DNA from: a bacterium
GTDB taxonomy: Bacteria; Zhuqueibacterota; QNDG01; JAFGCO01
Assembly (NCBI GenBank): GCA_016932575.1
Contig: JAFGCO010000038.1
Span: forward strand, 1-21,127
Length of the DNA stretch: 21,127 nucleotides
Direction: 5' to 3'
Below are positions 13,920 to 21,127 of this stretch, piece after piece (positions within the stretch are counted from its first letter, which is position 1; every line of letters begins with the position of its first letter). Under the pieces are notes generated by a model that saw only the letters and a program-made list of their open reading frames with translations, had not been told where the DNA came from and did no database searches. Made by a program: the position numbers and the translations under genes.

Positions 13920-14357
13920 ATGTCATCGCGGTTCTTCATACTGTTCGTTCTGATTATTCTGCTGACGGGTCTCTGTTATTACGGCGGAACACACACCCCC
14001 TGGCTGAAATTAAGCACCTGCCTTGAACATCCTGAAAAATATGACGGACAGCGGGTCACCTATATTCGCGAACCAAAAATTGAAAAAGTCACACCAGAGG
14101 GATTCATTCTGAATCATGGCGGAGACACCCTCCCTGTAATAGCCGACACAACCGGATTGAAAGCCAACGAATATATTGGTCTGGTCGCAATATTCCACAA
14201 GGAGGGTTATCTTGAAGCCGTGGATATGGTAATCTCGAAAAATCGCCGGTATAAAATCCTTCTCTCTGTCATTCCGGTACTTCTGACAGCCTTTCTGTTT
14301 TTTCGCAGCTTTAAAATTAACTGGAAAACAATGCAGTTCGAGATGAAACATGCCTGA
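13920..14357 (+). CDS. Two-span membrane protein with a small extracytoplasmic beta domain
   Basis: I do not recognise a named family. The 145-residue product has an N-terminal membrane segment (4-22), a roughly 85-residue domain (25-108) and a second membrane segment (111-128), with a basic C-terminal tail. The middle holds LEHPEKYDGQRVTY, GFILNHGGDTLPVIAD and EYIGLVAIFHKEGYLEA. This alternation of 'Px-KYDGQ-RVxY', strand, 'DTLPV', 'GxxVxIxxxFHKEGYLE' resembles the OB-fold of CcmE-like or nucleic-acid-binding-like domains, which is only an impression. ATG 13920 is chosen; the frame extends upstream to a TTG at 13878, but the ATG gives a typical signal-anchor start. No clear Shine-Dalgarno. 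It overlaps the next gene by 8 bases. Confidence 0.65.
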   Translation: MSSRFFILFVLIILLTGLCYYGGTHTPWLKLSTCLEHPEKYDGQRVTYIREPKIEKVTPEGFILNHGGDTLPVIADTTGLKANEYIGLVAIFHKEGYLEAVDMVISKNRRYKILLSVIPVLLTAFLFFRSFKINWKTMQFEMKHA

Positions 14358-14841
14358 TCTGATTACACACATGGCTTTCAGTCATTTAATCATTCGCGTA
14401 TATGAGTTACTGAAAAAGCAGATGCATTTCAGCCCCTTTCGCACCTTATTTTACATCGGTGTGATACTCCCTGATATACTGACACGTCCGGGATACATTC
14501 TATTTTCCGGCACTTATGATTGGACCGTGGCTCTGCATACTCCAATGGGTGCCATGATGGTATGTTGCATCTTATCATTTTTGTTTGAGAAAGCAATACG
14601 GAAAAGAGCATTTCTCTATTTAACATTTGGAGCGCTCAGCCATTTCATTCTGGATGCGCTCCAGAAACAACTGATCTATAACAATTACTGGTTCTTTCCG
14701 TTTTCCTGGAAATCCGTGGGTTGGGGTATTGCAGGCGCAGGCACGATACTTGAATGGATACCGGTCTGGCTTATTGTCATTCTTATATTTGAAATCACAG
14801 TCTGGATGGGTCGAAAACGAAAGAAGAGCCTGTCTGAGTGA
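14350..14841 (+). CDS. YdjM/DUF457-like membrane-bound metal-dependent hydrolase
   Basis: The 163-residue polytopic protein shows the scattered His/Asp pattern of the YdjM-type family (DUF457): MPDLITHMAFSH at the start (His7, His12), GVILPDIL (Pro41, Asp42), HTPMG (63-67) and GALSHFILDAL (94-104, His98 and Asp102). Four to five membrane segments are visible, the last at about 134-150, followed by a basic tail. Such proteins are named hydrolases by likeness to phospholipase C-type zinc sites; activity is not established for most. The start lies inside the end of the preceding gene, so the two are translationally coupled and probably form a complex or a common membrane function. Confidence 0.7.
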   Translation: MPDLITHMAFSHLIIRVYELLKKQMHFSPFRTLFYIGVILPDILTRPGYILFSGTYDWTVALHTPMGAMMVCCILSFLFEKAIRKRAFLYLTFGALSHFILDALQKQLIYNNYWFFPFSWKSVGWGIAGAGTILEWIPVWLIVILIFEITVWMGRKRKKSLSE

Positions 14842-14977
14842 TTGATCCTTTTCAGGTCGTTTTTAAATCCAAAACTGATCCTATCCGCTTTGATTTGTCT
14901 GCAATATAAATTAAATGAACTTCTTTTAAAAAAACAATTGATGAATGAACTCTATTTTCATCCCTTATCACTCATCC

Positions 14978-15313
14978 TCAAACCGGTACAAGGCATAAAA
15001 ACTTAAGTACAGACTGACTATTATTGATGAATTGATGCTTTTCCTGCGGAGGAACAAATATTGCCGTCCCCGCATTCACAGCAACTTCATTTCCCCCCTT
15101 CCAAACCACGCCTTCGCCTTCGAGAATAAAAATTTCGTGTTCGTTATCATGATTATGAAGCGGTGTATAACCACCAGGTTCAACTTCGAATAACCGCATA
15201 GCAAAATTGGGTGCCCCATCCTCCCTGGCAATGAGCCATCGGACCGAAGCATCTTTTGATCCTTCCATCGTTACGGGTTCTGCTTCCATAGATTTGTAAT
15301 TTAAAATTTTCAT
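14978..15313 (-). CDS. Small single-domain cupin
   Basis: A 111-residue cupin_2 protein. Cupin motif 1 is GGYTPLHNHDNEHEIFILEG (47-66) with metal ligands His53, His55 and Glu60; motif 2 is GTAIFVPPQEKHQF (82-95) with His93. All four typical ligands are present, so a metal site is expected. Single-domain cupins of this size bind small molecules, isomerise sugars or serve as oxygenases; none can be chosen. The stop codon of mutY overlaps the start by 4 bases (ATGA), with AGGAGG in mutY's last codons serving as ribosome site, so it is the second gene of the mutY transcript. Confidence 0.85.
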   Translation of the reverse strand: MKILNYKSMEAEPVTMEGSKDASVRWLIAREDGAPNFAMRLFEVEPGGYTPLHNHDNEHEIFILEGEGVVWKGGNEVAVNAGTAIFVPPQEKHQFINNSQSVLKFLCLVPV

Positions 15314-16419
15314 TCGGGACCTCCTCTGATTAGATGTTTTCTTTGTATGGCGACAATGACTTTCCTGTCAGCACCCGGAAATGCATACTGATCCAAAAGG
15401 GATGCTGTGATCCATTGAAAATCAGTGGCCGCATCAGGATTCATCCGAATGCGGCCGGCTTGACATTGGCATTCGAATACATGGAGCGTAATTTTGAAAT
15501 GTGTATACGCATGACCCACCGAGACAAGATGGGATTTGATATGAATTCTCAGGTTAAGTTCTTCAAGAATTTCACGTTTTAAGCAGGTTTCCAATGTCTC
15601 TCCCGGCTTCACTTTTCCTCCGGGAAACTCCCATAGTCCGCCCAGTAATCCTTTGGGCGGCCGAAGTGTAATTAAAAAACGGTCTGCTCTCCAGATAATG
15701 CCAGCTGTTACATCATAATGGGGAACCGGTTTTCGCGGAGAGCGAAGCGGAATCATGGCCTGTAAATGCAGCTCGTTGGCCCGGCAAATCGATGATATCG
15801 GGCAGATCGAACAATCCGGTTTTCCGGGTTTGCAGATCAGGGCGCCCAGTTCCATAACCGCCTGATTAAAAGACCGAACATTTTTTTCGGGTAAAATCTG
15901 TTCGGCCAGCTTCCACAAAATATTTTGGGTAAAAGCCTTATCAATATTATCCGTAATATGAAAGACGCGGGTTAAAACACGAACAGCATTGCCGTCTAAA
16001 ATTGGCGCCGGTTTTTCGAATGCAATACTTAAAATCGCTCCAGCTGTATATCGGCCGATACCAGGCAAAGAAAGCAAATCATCAAGATTGTCCGGAAAGA
16101 CACCATGAAACCGCGATACAATCTCCTGAGCCGCAGCATGCAGATGTCTCGCCCGACTGTAATACCCCAATCCTTCCCATACTTTCATAAGATGATGCAG
16201 ATCTGCTTCAGCCAGTGACTGAACATTCGGATATTGCCGAATAAACCGATGGAAATAAGATTCAACAGTAGTCACCTGCGTCTGCTGCAACATGACCTCT
16301 GATATCCAAATCCTGTACGGATCTGATGTCTGGCGCCAGGGTAAGGGCCGCTGATGCTGCTCAAACCATGACAGCAAACAGGAATTCAGTTTTAATTTTA
16401 TATGTTTTGCAATCTTCAT
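15310..16419 (-). CDS. mutY: A/G-specific adenine glycosylase with C-terminal Nudix domain
   Basis: MutY removes adenine mispaired with 8-oxoguanine. In 369 residues the glycosylase core spans about 1-215: catalytic Glu41 in SEVMLQQTQV, helix-hairpin-helix LPGIGRYTAG (118-127), catalytic Asp142 in LDGNAVRVLTR, and the [4Fe-4S] ligands Cys196, 203, 206 and 212 (C-x6-C-x2-C-x5-C). The C-terminal domain (about 230-365) has the full Nudix box, G268-x5-E274-x7-R282-E-I-L-E286-E287, except that the usual last Gly is Asn289. In E. coli MutY the same region recognises 8-oxoG without a catalytic box. No Shine-Dalgarno precedes ATG 16419; instead a perfect hairpin ends 13 bases upstream. Confidence 0.93.
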   Translation of the reverse strand: MKIAKHIKLKLNSCLLSWFEQHQRPLPWRQTSDPYRIWISEVMLQQTQVTTVESYFHRFIRQYPNVQSLAEADLHHLMKVWEGLGYYSRARHLHAAAQEIVSRFHGVFPDNLDDLLSLPGIGRYTAGAILSIAFEKPAPILDGNAVRVLTRVFHITDNIDKAFTQNILWKLAEQILPEKNVRSFNQAVMELGALICKPGKPDCSICPISSICRANELHLQAMIPLRSPRKPVPHYDVTAGIIWRADRFLITLRPPKGLLGGLWEFPGGKVKPGETLETCLKREILEELNLRIHIKSHLVSVGHAYTHFKITLHVFECQCQAGRIRMNPDAATDFQWITASLLDQYAFPGADRKVIVAIQRKHLIRGGPE

Positions 16420-16432
16420 GTCAATAAAGAGG

Positions 16433-16456
16433 AAGCCGTTGCAAAAGCAACGGCTT
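16433..16456. terminator. Perfect 10-bp hairpin between pepT and mutY
   Basis: AAGCCGTTGC (16433-16442) pairs perfectly with GCAACGGCTT (16447-16456) around AAAA. On the minus strand it is followed by CTTCCTCTTTA, a broken T-rich run, so it may end the pepT transcript. It lies 13 bases before the mutY start codon and could also affect that gene's translation. Confidence 0.5.
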
Positions 16457-16656
16457 ATCAGGGGAAGAGGAAAGGAATTGAGAAATGCAACTTCATTGAA
16501 TTTTAGAGCAAAGATCCTGCCAAAAAAAAAATCATTTTCTGCTCTGTACTATTTCTTACATTAACAGAAGGTTATATGAAATTCCAATTCCCCTCAAAAT
16601 CTTTAATTCAACACAGGGACGGTATTATTTCCCTGAAACGCGATACAATTTACCGG

Positions 16657-17907
16657 TTATAAACTCTTTTCCTTCCATATCTGAACAAGCTGAAACAGCG
16701 TTTCAACTGCTTTTTCCATACTCTGAACTGGTATCCACTCCAGCTTGCTGTGAAAGTTATGTCCACCTGTGAAAATATTGGGAGTCAGCAAATTCATAAA
16801 GCAAAGCTTGGCACCATCTGTACCACCGCGGATTAAATGCAATCTGGGTTCAATACCGCTTCGCTGAACCGCCTCCATAGCATAATCCACAACACGCGGA
16901 TCTTCATCCAGTTTCACTTTCATGTTCTGGTAAGATTCTTGAATATCGAGATTTACTGATGCTTTGGGATGTTTCTTCTGTACCTTCTGCTGAATGGTTC
17001 GGAGTCGCTGCGCCTTATCATCCATTCCCCGTTTGTCAAAATCACGAACCAAAACTTTCAGCATGGCCTCTCCGACGCCACCCTCAAAAACATAAGGATG
17101 AAGATACCCTTCCCGGTTTTCAGTGGTTTCCGGAGAAGGATCATTTTCCAGTTCCACAATAATTTCCCCGATGACACGAAGCGCGTTAACCAGCTTATTC
17201 TTGGCATATCCGGGATGCACGTTAATACCAGTCACATTAAAAACAGCTGAGGATGCATTAAACGTCTCATTCTCAATTTCTCCAACAGTACCACCATCAA
17301 CAGTATAGGCAAAATCCGCTCCGAATTGAATCACATCAAAATAGGCCGTTCCGTTGCCAGTCTCTTCATCCGGTGTGAAACCAATACGAATTGTCCCATG
17401 TTTGATTTCAGGATTATTTTGCAGCCTTTCAAGAAGTGTCATTATTTCGGCGATCCCGGCTTTATCATCTGCTCCCAGCAGTGTGGTGCCGTCCGATGTA
17501 ATAATATCATTCCCCATATTATTTTGTAATTCCGGATTGTCAGACTCAGTGATAGCTTGACCTGGATCTCCAGACAATCGAATATCGCCACCTTGATAGT
17601 TCTCATGCAAACATGGCTTTACATCTTTTCCGGATACTTCGGGTGAAGTATCGACATGACCTAAAAATCCGATGACCGGGATTTTCTTATTGTCTTCTTC
17701 TGAAAGATTGCCCGGCAATGTGGCCATCACATAGCCATATTCATCCATTTCAGCGTCTTCCAGACCCAGTTCCTTTAATTCCTGAACCAGAAGACGGCTT
17801 AAATCCTTCTGTTTTTCAGTACTGGGATAACGGTCTTCCACATCTTCCTGAGATTGGGTATCAATTTTGACATAACGGTAAAAGCGATCCAACAAAGATG
17901 ACTGCAT
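16657..17907 (-). CDS. pepT: Tripeptidase T (M20B peptidase)
   Basis: PepT removes the N-terminal residue from tripeptides in the cytoplasm, using two zinc ions. The 416 residues are close to the family's usual length (about 408-415). Metal and catalytic marks are GHVDTSPEVSG (His and Asp), GTTLLGADDKAGIAE (bridging Asp), TPDEETGNG (catalytic Glu-Glu), TVDGG and, near the end, RGGTDGAKLCFMNLLTPN followed by FTGGHNFHSKLEW (C-terminal zinc His). The start at 17907 has AGGAGG 6 bases ahead. It lies between the SbcC-like gene (upstream in transcription, 66 bases away) and mutY. No link to those genes is evident. Confidence 0.95.
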   Translation of the reverse strand: MQSSLLDRFYRYVKIDTQSQEDVEDRYPSTEKQKDLSRLLVQELKELGLEDAEMDEYGYVMATLPGNLSEEDNKKIPVIGFLGHVDTSPEVSGKDVKPCLHENYQGGDIRLSGDPGQAITESDNPELQNNMGNDIITSDGTTLLGADDKAGIAEIMTLLERLQNNPEIKHGTIRIGFTPDEETGNGTAYFDVIQFGADFAYTVDGGTVGEIENETFNASSAVFNVTGINVHPGYAKNKLVNALRVIGEIIVELENDPSPETTENREGYLHPYVFEGGVGEAMLKVLVRDFDKRGMDDKAQRLRTIQQKVQKKHPKASVNLDIQESYQNMKVKLDEDPRVVDYAMEAVQRSGIEPRLHLIRGGTDGAKLCFMNLLTPNIFTGGHNFHSKLEWIPVQSMEKAVETLFQLVQIWKEKSL

Positions 17908-17973
17908 GCATGCCTCCTCAATTATAAAAATGCTTAATTCCAGTTGTCAGTCTTTAACGAACGAAATCCCTGT

Positions 17974-20064
17974 TTAGTTCAAATGAATCAGAACAAAATC
18001 CTTTCCCAGCACTTTTCCTTTTTCCTTAAAGAGATCACGGATATGATCATCCATAGTAAAATAAAAAATTTGCCAGTCATGACGCGCCAAATGAACCATC
18101 ATATTCACAAGCCGTTCCCGCCGTTCCCAATCAGAATACTGAAACGCATCATCCAGCAGCAAGAATAAAGATTCTTTGCCAAGCAGATGCATGCTGAAAC
18201 CAATGCGCAGGGCGAGCTGGACCTGTTCCTGAGCACCTGTACTTAATTCAGACAAGTCAAACTCTTCCTGATCGGCATCTGAAACCAGAATATGACTGTC
18301 ATCAAGACGTATGGATTGATATCGGCCTGTGACAAGCTGAAGCGTTTTGGTAATCATATCCGATTTTAATCCAGCATAAATATTTTCATCTTCAGACAGC
18401 CGAAGTTTGTCAATAACATGCTGAACGGCTTTTTTCCCGAGTATATCGGCCGTTAAAACCTGATACCGCAACAGAACCGATTCGCGTTCTTCCTGAAGTT
18501 TCTGAATCAGCTTCTGCCAATTGTCCTCATGAAGGATGCCCAGCAATTGCCATATCTCTTTTTTAAGATCCATCAGGGATGTTTCTTCATCTTGAATTTT
18601 CTGATCAAGCCTGTCCATCTTTTGCTGAAGTTCATCCTCTTTCTTTTTATTATATTCGATCGGACTGGGATTCTGAATGCAATCGGATTCACTCACATGT
18701 AGTTCACTCCATTCTTCACGTATCTGATCCAACTTTTCTCGAATGGTTCTCTGCTGCTCTCTGAGTAAATTGATCTCTTTTTGCCATTCTGCATATGAGA
18801 CGGGCCTTCCCAAAAATGATTCGAATTGCTGGTTAATGTCAAGAGAGAGTGATTCCAGCTCTTTCTCCTTAACCTGGATATCTTCGTTTAATATTTGGAG
18901 CCGGTTATTGGCTTTTTCCATAGACTTCAATCTTGCTTCCAGCTGCGGTAAGCCACTCAAAGGTTCATGGAAACGCTTGGCATATTCATCCTCAATCTTT
19001 CTTAATTCGTCCCATTTATGAATATTCCGTGTATATCTGAACAGTCTCCATATTGAAAGTCCTGTGAGACCGGCACCGGAAACGACACAAAAAATGCTCA
19101 CCAGAGGTCCGTACCAGAGAATAGATCCGATGGATATGACAATCAATATCAATGCAGATATCCATAGAATCCAGGGAGGTTTACAGGGGAGCGCTGTTAA
19201 ACGGGTCCGATACAGATCAACTGCTTTTTCCAGCCAGGGATAAAATAAACTCTCCTGTTCTGCCTTCGCAATTTGACCTTTTTGCTGCTTTATATCAGAT
19301 TGCAATCGTCGGTAATTGTTGAAATGATCATACAGAGCATCGAAGTCTTCAGACTCGATATGACTGAGTCGGGCCTTGAGCTGTTTTCCTTTCTCCAGCA
19401 GTTGCCATGCAAGATGCTTTTTCGCGTTCTGCATTTTATCCAATTCCTGCTGTACTATATTTCGTTTTATCACCAAAGCCTGTCTCTGACCGCCGGAATA
19501 AGTTTGATCTATCCGTTGAAATAATTCATCGATACGGATTAACTTATTATGCAGTTCCTCCATGTCCTGCAAAGGTCCCCGGCCTTTGGAAACGGGAATA
19601 ATCTTCTCTCTGACTTCTGATTTTAAAATGGTGGGAAGAATCCTTTTTTCAATAGAATCAAGCAGTGTTTGATTTGACAAGTATGTTTTTAAAATATGTT
19701 TATCAATCCCCCCCCCGACTTCAGACAGCTCAACTTCCGCTCCCTTGACGATCAATAATCTGGAAAGGTCGGGACCGAGTTCCAGTTGATTCTGCTCCCA
19801 GTAATCTTCAAGTTTCCTGGAAGTGGGAGTAAATTTTTCCGGCTTTGACGATAATCCTTCAACAACAACCGAACCCCGGGTTCTGACATCCCGCAAACGC
19901 CACGCTTTATTTTTTCTAAAAAGACATTGCATTAAAAATTCAATAAGATGTGTTTTTCCTTTTTCATTTTTTCCATAGAGAAGATTGAGAAGACCCGGCT
20001 GAAACTTTAATTTTTCAACAGGACCTCGTTGCTGTACGGCAATTTCCTTGATTCTCATGCCCAT
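17974..20064 (-). CDS. SbcC/YhaN-like SMC-type ATPase with two central membrane segments
   Basis: This is a DNA-repair type ATPase of the Rad50/SbcC/YhaN class. In 696 residues: Walker A GKNEKGKT at 31-38, coiled coil about 160-290, two membrane-like segments at about 298-317 and 321-341 (ILWISALILIVISIGSILWY, then LVSIFCVVSGAGLTGLSIW), a second coiled coil about 350-570, ABC signature LSTGAQEQ (607-614) and Walker B LFLLLDDAF (633-641) with Asp638/Asp639. There is no zinc-hook CxxC at the coil apex; the membrane pair occupies that place, as in Bacillus YhaN. The enzyme is shorter than Bacillus YhaN (over 900 residues). It starts 2 bases after the nuclease gene's stop, GGAG in that gene serving as ribosome site; ATG 20058 is an alternative. 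Confidence 0.85.
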   Translation of the reverse strand: MGMRIKEIAVQQRGPVEKLKFQPGLLNLLYGKNEKGKTHLIEFLMQCLFRKNKAWRLRDVRTRGSVVVEGLSSKPEKFTPTSRKLEDYWEQNQLELGPDLSRLLIVKGAEVELSEVGGGIDKHILKTYLSNQTLLDSIEKRILPTILKSEVREKIIPVSKGRGPLQDMEELHNKLIRIDELFQRIDQTYSGGQRQALVIKRNIVQQELDKMQNAKKHLAWQLLEKGKQLKARLSHIESEDFDALYDHFNNYRRLQSDIKQQKGQIAKAEQESLFYPWLEKAVDLYRTRLTALPCKPPWILWISALILIVISIGSILWYGPLVSIFCVVSGAGLTGLSIWRLFRYTRNIHKWDELRKIEDEYAKRFHEPLSGLPQLEARLKSMEKANNRLQILNEDIQVKEKELESLSLDINQQFESFLGRPVSYAEWQKEINLLREQQRTIREKLDQIREEWSELHVSESDCIQNPSPIEYNKKKEDELQQKMDRLDQKIQDEETSLMDLKKEIWQLLGILHEDNWQKLIQKLQEERESVLLRYQVLTADILGKKAVQHVIDKLRLSEDENIYAGLKSDMITKTLQLVTGRYQSIRLDDSHILVSDADQEEFDLSELSTGAQEQVQLALRIGFSMHLLGKESLFLLLDDAFQYSDWERRERLVNMMVHLARHDWQIFYFTMDDHIRDLFKEKGKVLGKDFVLIHLN

Positions 20065-20066
20065 GC

Positions 20067-21127
20067 TCAGTCTTCTCCATACACCGTTTTTAATGCCTGC
20101 AGCATCATTTCATCTCTGCCAGGATCGTAGGGTCCGGGAGTAAAATTCAGTCGATCCACCGCCTGTATGGACAATTGTGCAATTTTATTTAGCTCTGCAT
20201 CATCTGCAAAAAATAACTCTGAATCATCCAATCCTTCATCTTTATAAAACCGGAAGGATTTAAAAGACTCCCGGATCATCCCGGTGAGCTTTTCTTTATC
20301 CGATGTGAAGCCCCTGACTTTGATCCGTATACGGCACTTGTCCCGCTCGTGAGATTGTATATCCCAATTGGCAATTCTCTTTTGGATTTCTTCTTTCATT
20401 CGATTCAATTCATTCAGCCCCGGAAGGATCATTAAAGTTTCATTGAAAAACAGTAATTCAGAGTCTACAATGGACGGTGCAGTCTCCCCGGTTTCCGTAT
20501 CAATAACCAAATATCGCCTTCTGCCCGTTTCGGTGATATCCAGAGGACACGGAGAACCGGGATAATGCACCGGATCAGAATCCAAAGGCTTGTGAATATG
20601 GCCGAGAATAATCCGGCGGGGCTGATAAATCGTCACATCGGAACGCGAAAGCGGCATATAAATACCAGGTTCGTGCGGATTTAATGTTTTCAGGCCGTCC
20701 GACCAGTCCCCATGACCGATTAATATCCACTTCTGGGGTTCCAGATGAGTCTGAAACTCGGCAAGTATATCACCCATGGTGCAATCATGCCGATAAGGGA
20801 GAAAAAGAATGGGCATACTCATCAAATCGCCTAACTGAGTTAATTCTGGTTGCGAATAAACATGAACATTGGAGGAGGCGAAATGCGACTGTTTAATCTG
20901 CACATCATGATTGCCGGGAATCAGATGAATGGTCAACGACTGAAATTCTGTTTGTCTTATAATGTGATCCCATTCGCTATAATTGGACCGGCCTTTGTCA
21001 AAACAGTCACCGGCAATAACAAGATGTGTGATGCCGGTATCCAATACATTCCGTAAAAGTTTCTCCAACGTCTGAAACCGTTCCGGATGTTCATCTCTGG
21101 AAGTCAGATGATGATCAGCAGTGACAG
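20067..21127 (-). CDS. SbcD/YhaO-like metallophosphoesterase, 5' end outside window
   Basis: The frame is open to the right edge, so the N-terminus is cut off; a TTG at 21066-21068 is not the real start because conserved sequence continues before it. Motifs in order: TADHHL at the edge (the Asp-x-His motif I), VIAGDCFD, IPGNHD, IGHGDW and LGHIHKP, which together form the two-metal site of the SbcD/Mre11 nuclease family. The C-terminal 130 residues are an Mre11-like accessory region with no clear motif. The gene lies 2 bases before the SbcC/YhaN-like ATPase gene, the standard partner order. Together they should form a nuclease-ATPase complex that processes blocked or hairpin DNA ends, possibly at the membrane. 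Confidence 0.88.
   Translation of the reverse strand, partial: VTADHHLTSRDEHPERFQTLEKLLRNVLDTGITHLVIAGDCFDKGRSNYSEWDHIIRQTEFQSLTIHLIPGNHDVQIKQSHFASSNVHVYSQPELTQLGDLMSMPILFLPYRHDCTMGDILAEFQTHLEPQKWILIGHGDWSDGLKTLNPHEPGIYMPLSRSDVTIYQPRRIILGHIHKPLDSDPVHYPGSPCPLDITETGRRRYLVIDTETGETAPSIVDSELLFFNETLMILPGLNELNRMKEEIQKRIANWDIQSHERDKCRIRIKVRGFTSDKEKLTGMIRESFKSFRFYKDEGLDDSELFFADDAELNKIAQLSIQAVDRLNFTPGPYDPGRDEMMLQALKTVYGED

Overview
The window looks like part of a chromosome from an anaerobic or microaerophilic Gram-negative bacterium on the Fibrobacterota-Chlorobiota-Bacteroidota / Calditrichota / KSB1 side of the tree. This placement is inferred, not proven. It rests on a type IX secretion (Por) sorting motif of the form NYPNPFNPST, outer-membrane and lipoprotein-like genes, many dispersed palindromic repeats in one intergenic region, and genes typical of anaerobes (DUF39/COG1900, COG2122, a cobalamin-dependent methionine synthase without reactivation domain). 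Most genes are ordinary housekeeping or envelope genes. No prophage, insertion sequence, CRISPR array, tRNA or rRNA was seen.

Layout, left to right. (1) 1-732, minus: 5' part of an exported papain-family cysteine peptidase, running off the left edge. (2) 733-2123: a long gene-poor stretch with at least five inverted or direct repeat elements and a gene remnant carrying a truncated type IX sorting domain. (3) 2124-4517: cobalamin-dependent methionine synthase lacking the AdoMet reactivation domain. (4) 4677-8122: a tightly packed plus-strand run of zinc-ribbon membrane protein, outer-membrane beta-barrel, DUF374 lysophospholipid acyltransferase, SpoU/TrmH RNA methyltransferase and a signal-peptide-bearing protein-isoaspartate methyltransferase. 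(5) 8282-9553: a double-PspC membrane protein and a LiaI/DUF5668-like membrane protein behind an ECF-like promoter. (6) 9713-11867: a promoter, a 23-codon methionine-rich leader ORF, a rho-independent terminator, then COG2122 (UPF0280) and DUF39 homocysteine-biosynthesis genes, closed by a strong terminator. (7) 11891-13759, minus: beta-helix lipoprotein-like protein and an MJ0936-type phosphodiesterase. (8) 13920-14841, plus: two small membrane proteins. (9) 14978-21127, minus: cupin, MutY with an intact Nudix box, PepT, and an SbcC/YhaN-like ATPase with its SbcD/YhaO-like nuclease partner, which runs off the right edge.

The most interesting feature is region 6. Five of the 23 leader codons are Met, with three of them in a four-codon stretch. 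The leader stop codon overlies the end of a segment that can pair with the 5' arm of the terminator. The genes behind it belong to the route that puts sulfide into homocysteine, the precursor that the methionine synthase of region 3 methylates. This reads as a classical ribosome-mediated transcription attenuator sensing charged Met-tRNA, a control mode I do not know to be described for this pathway.
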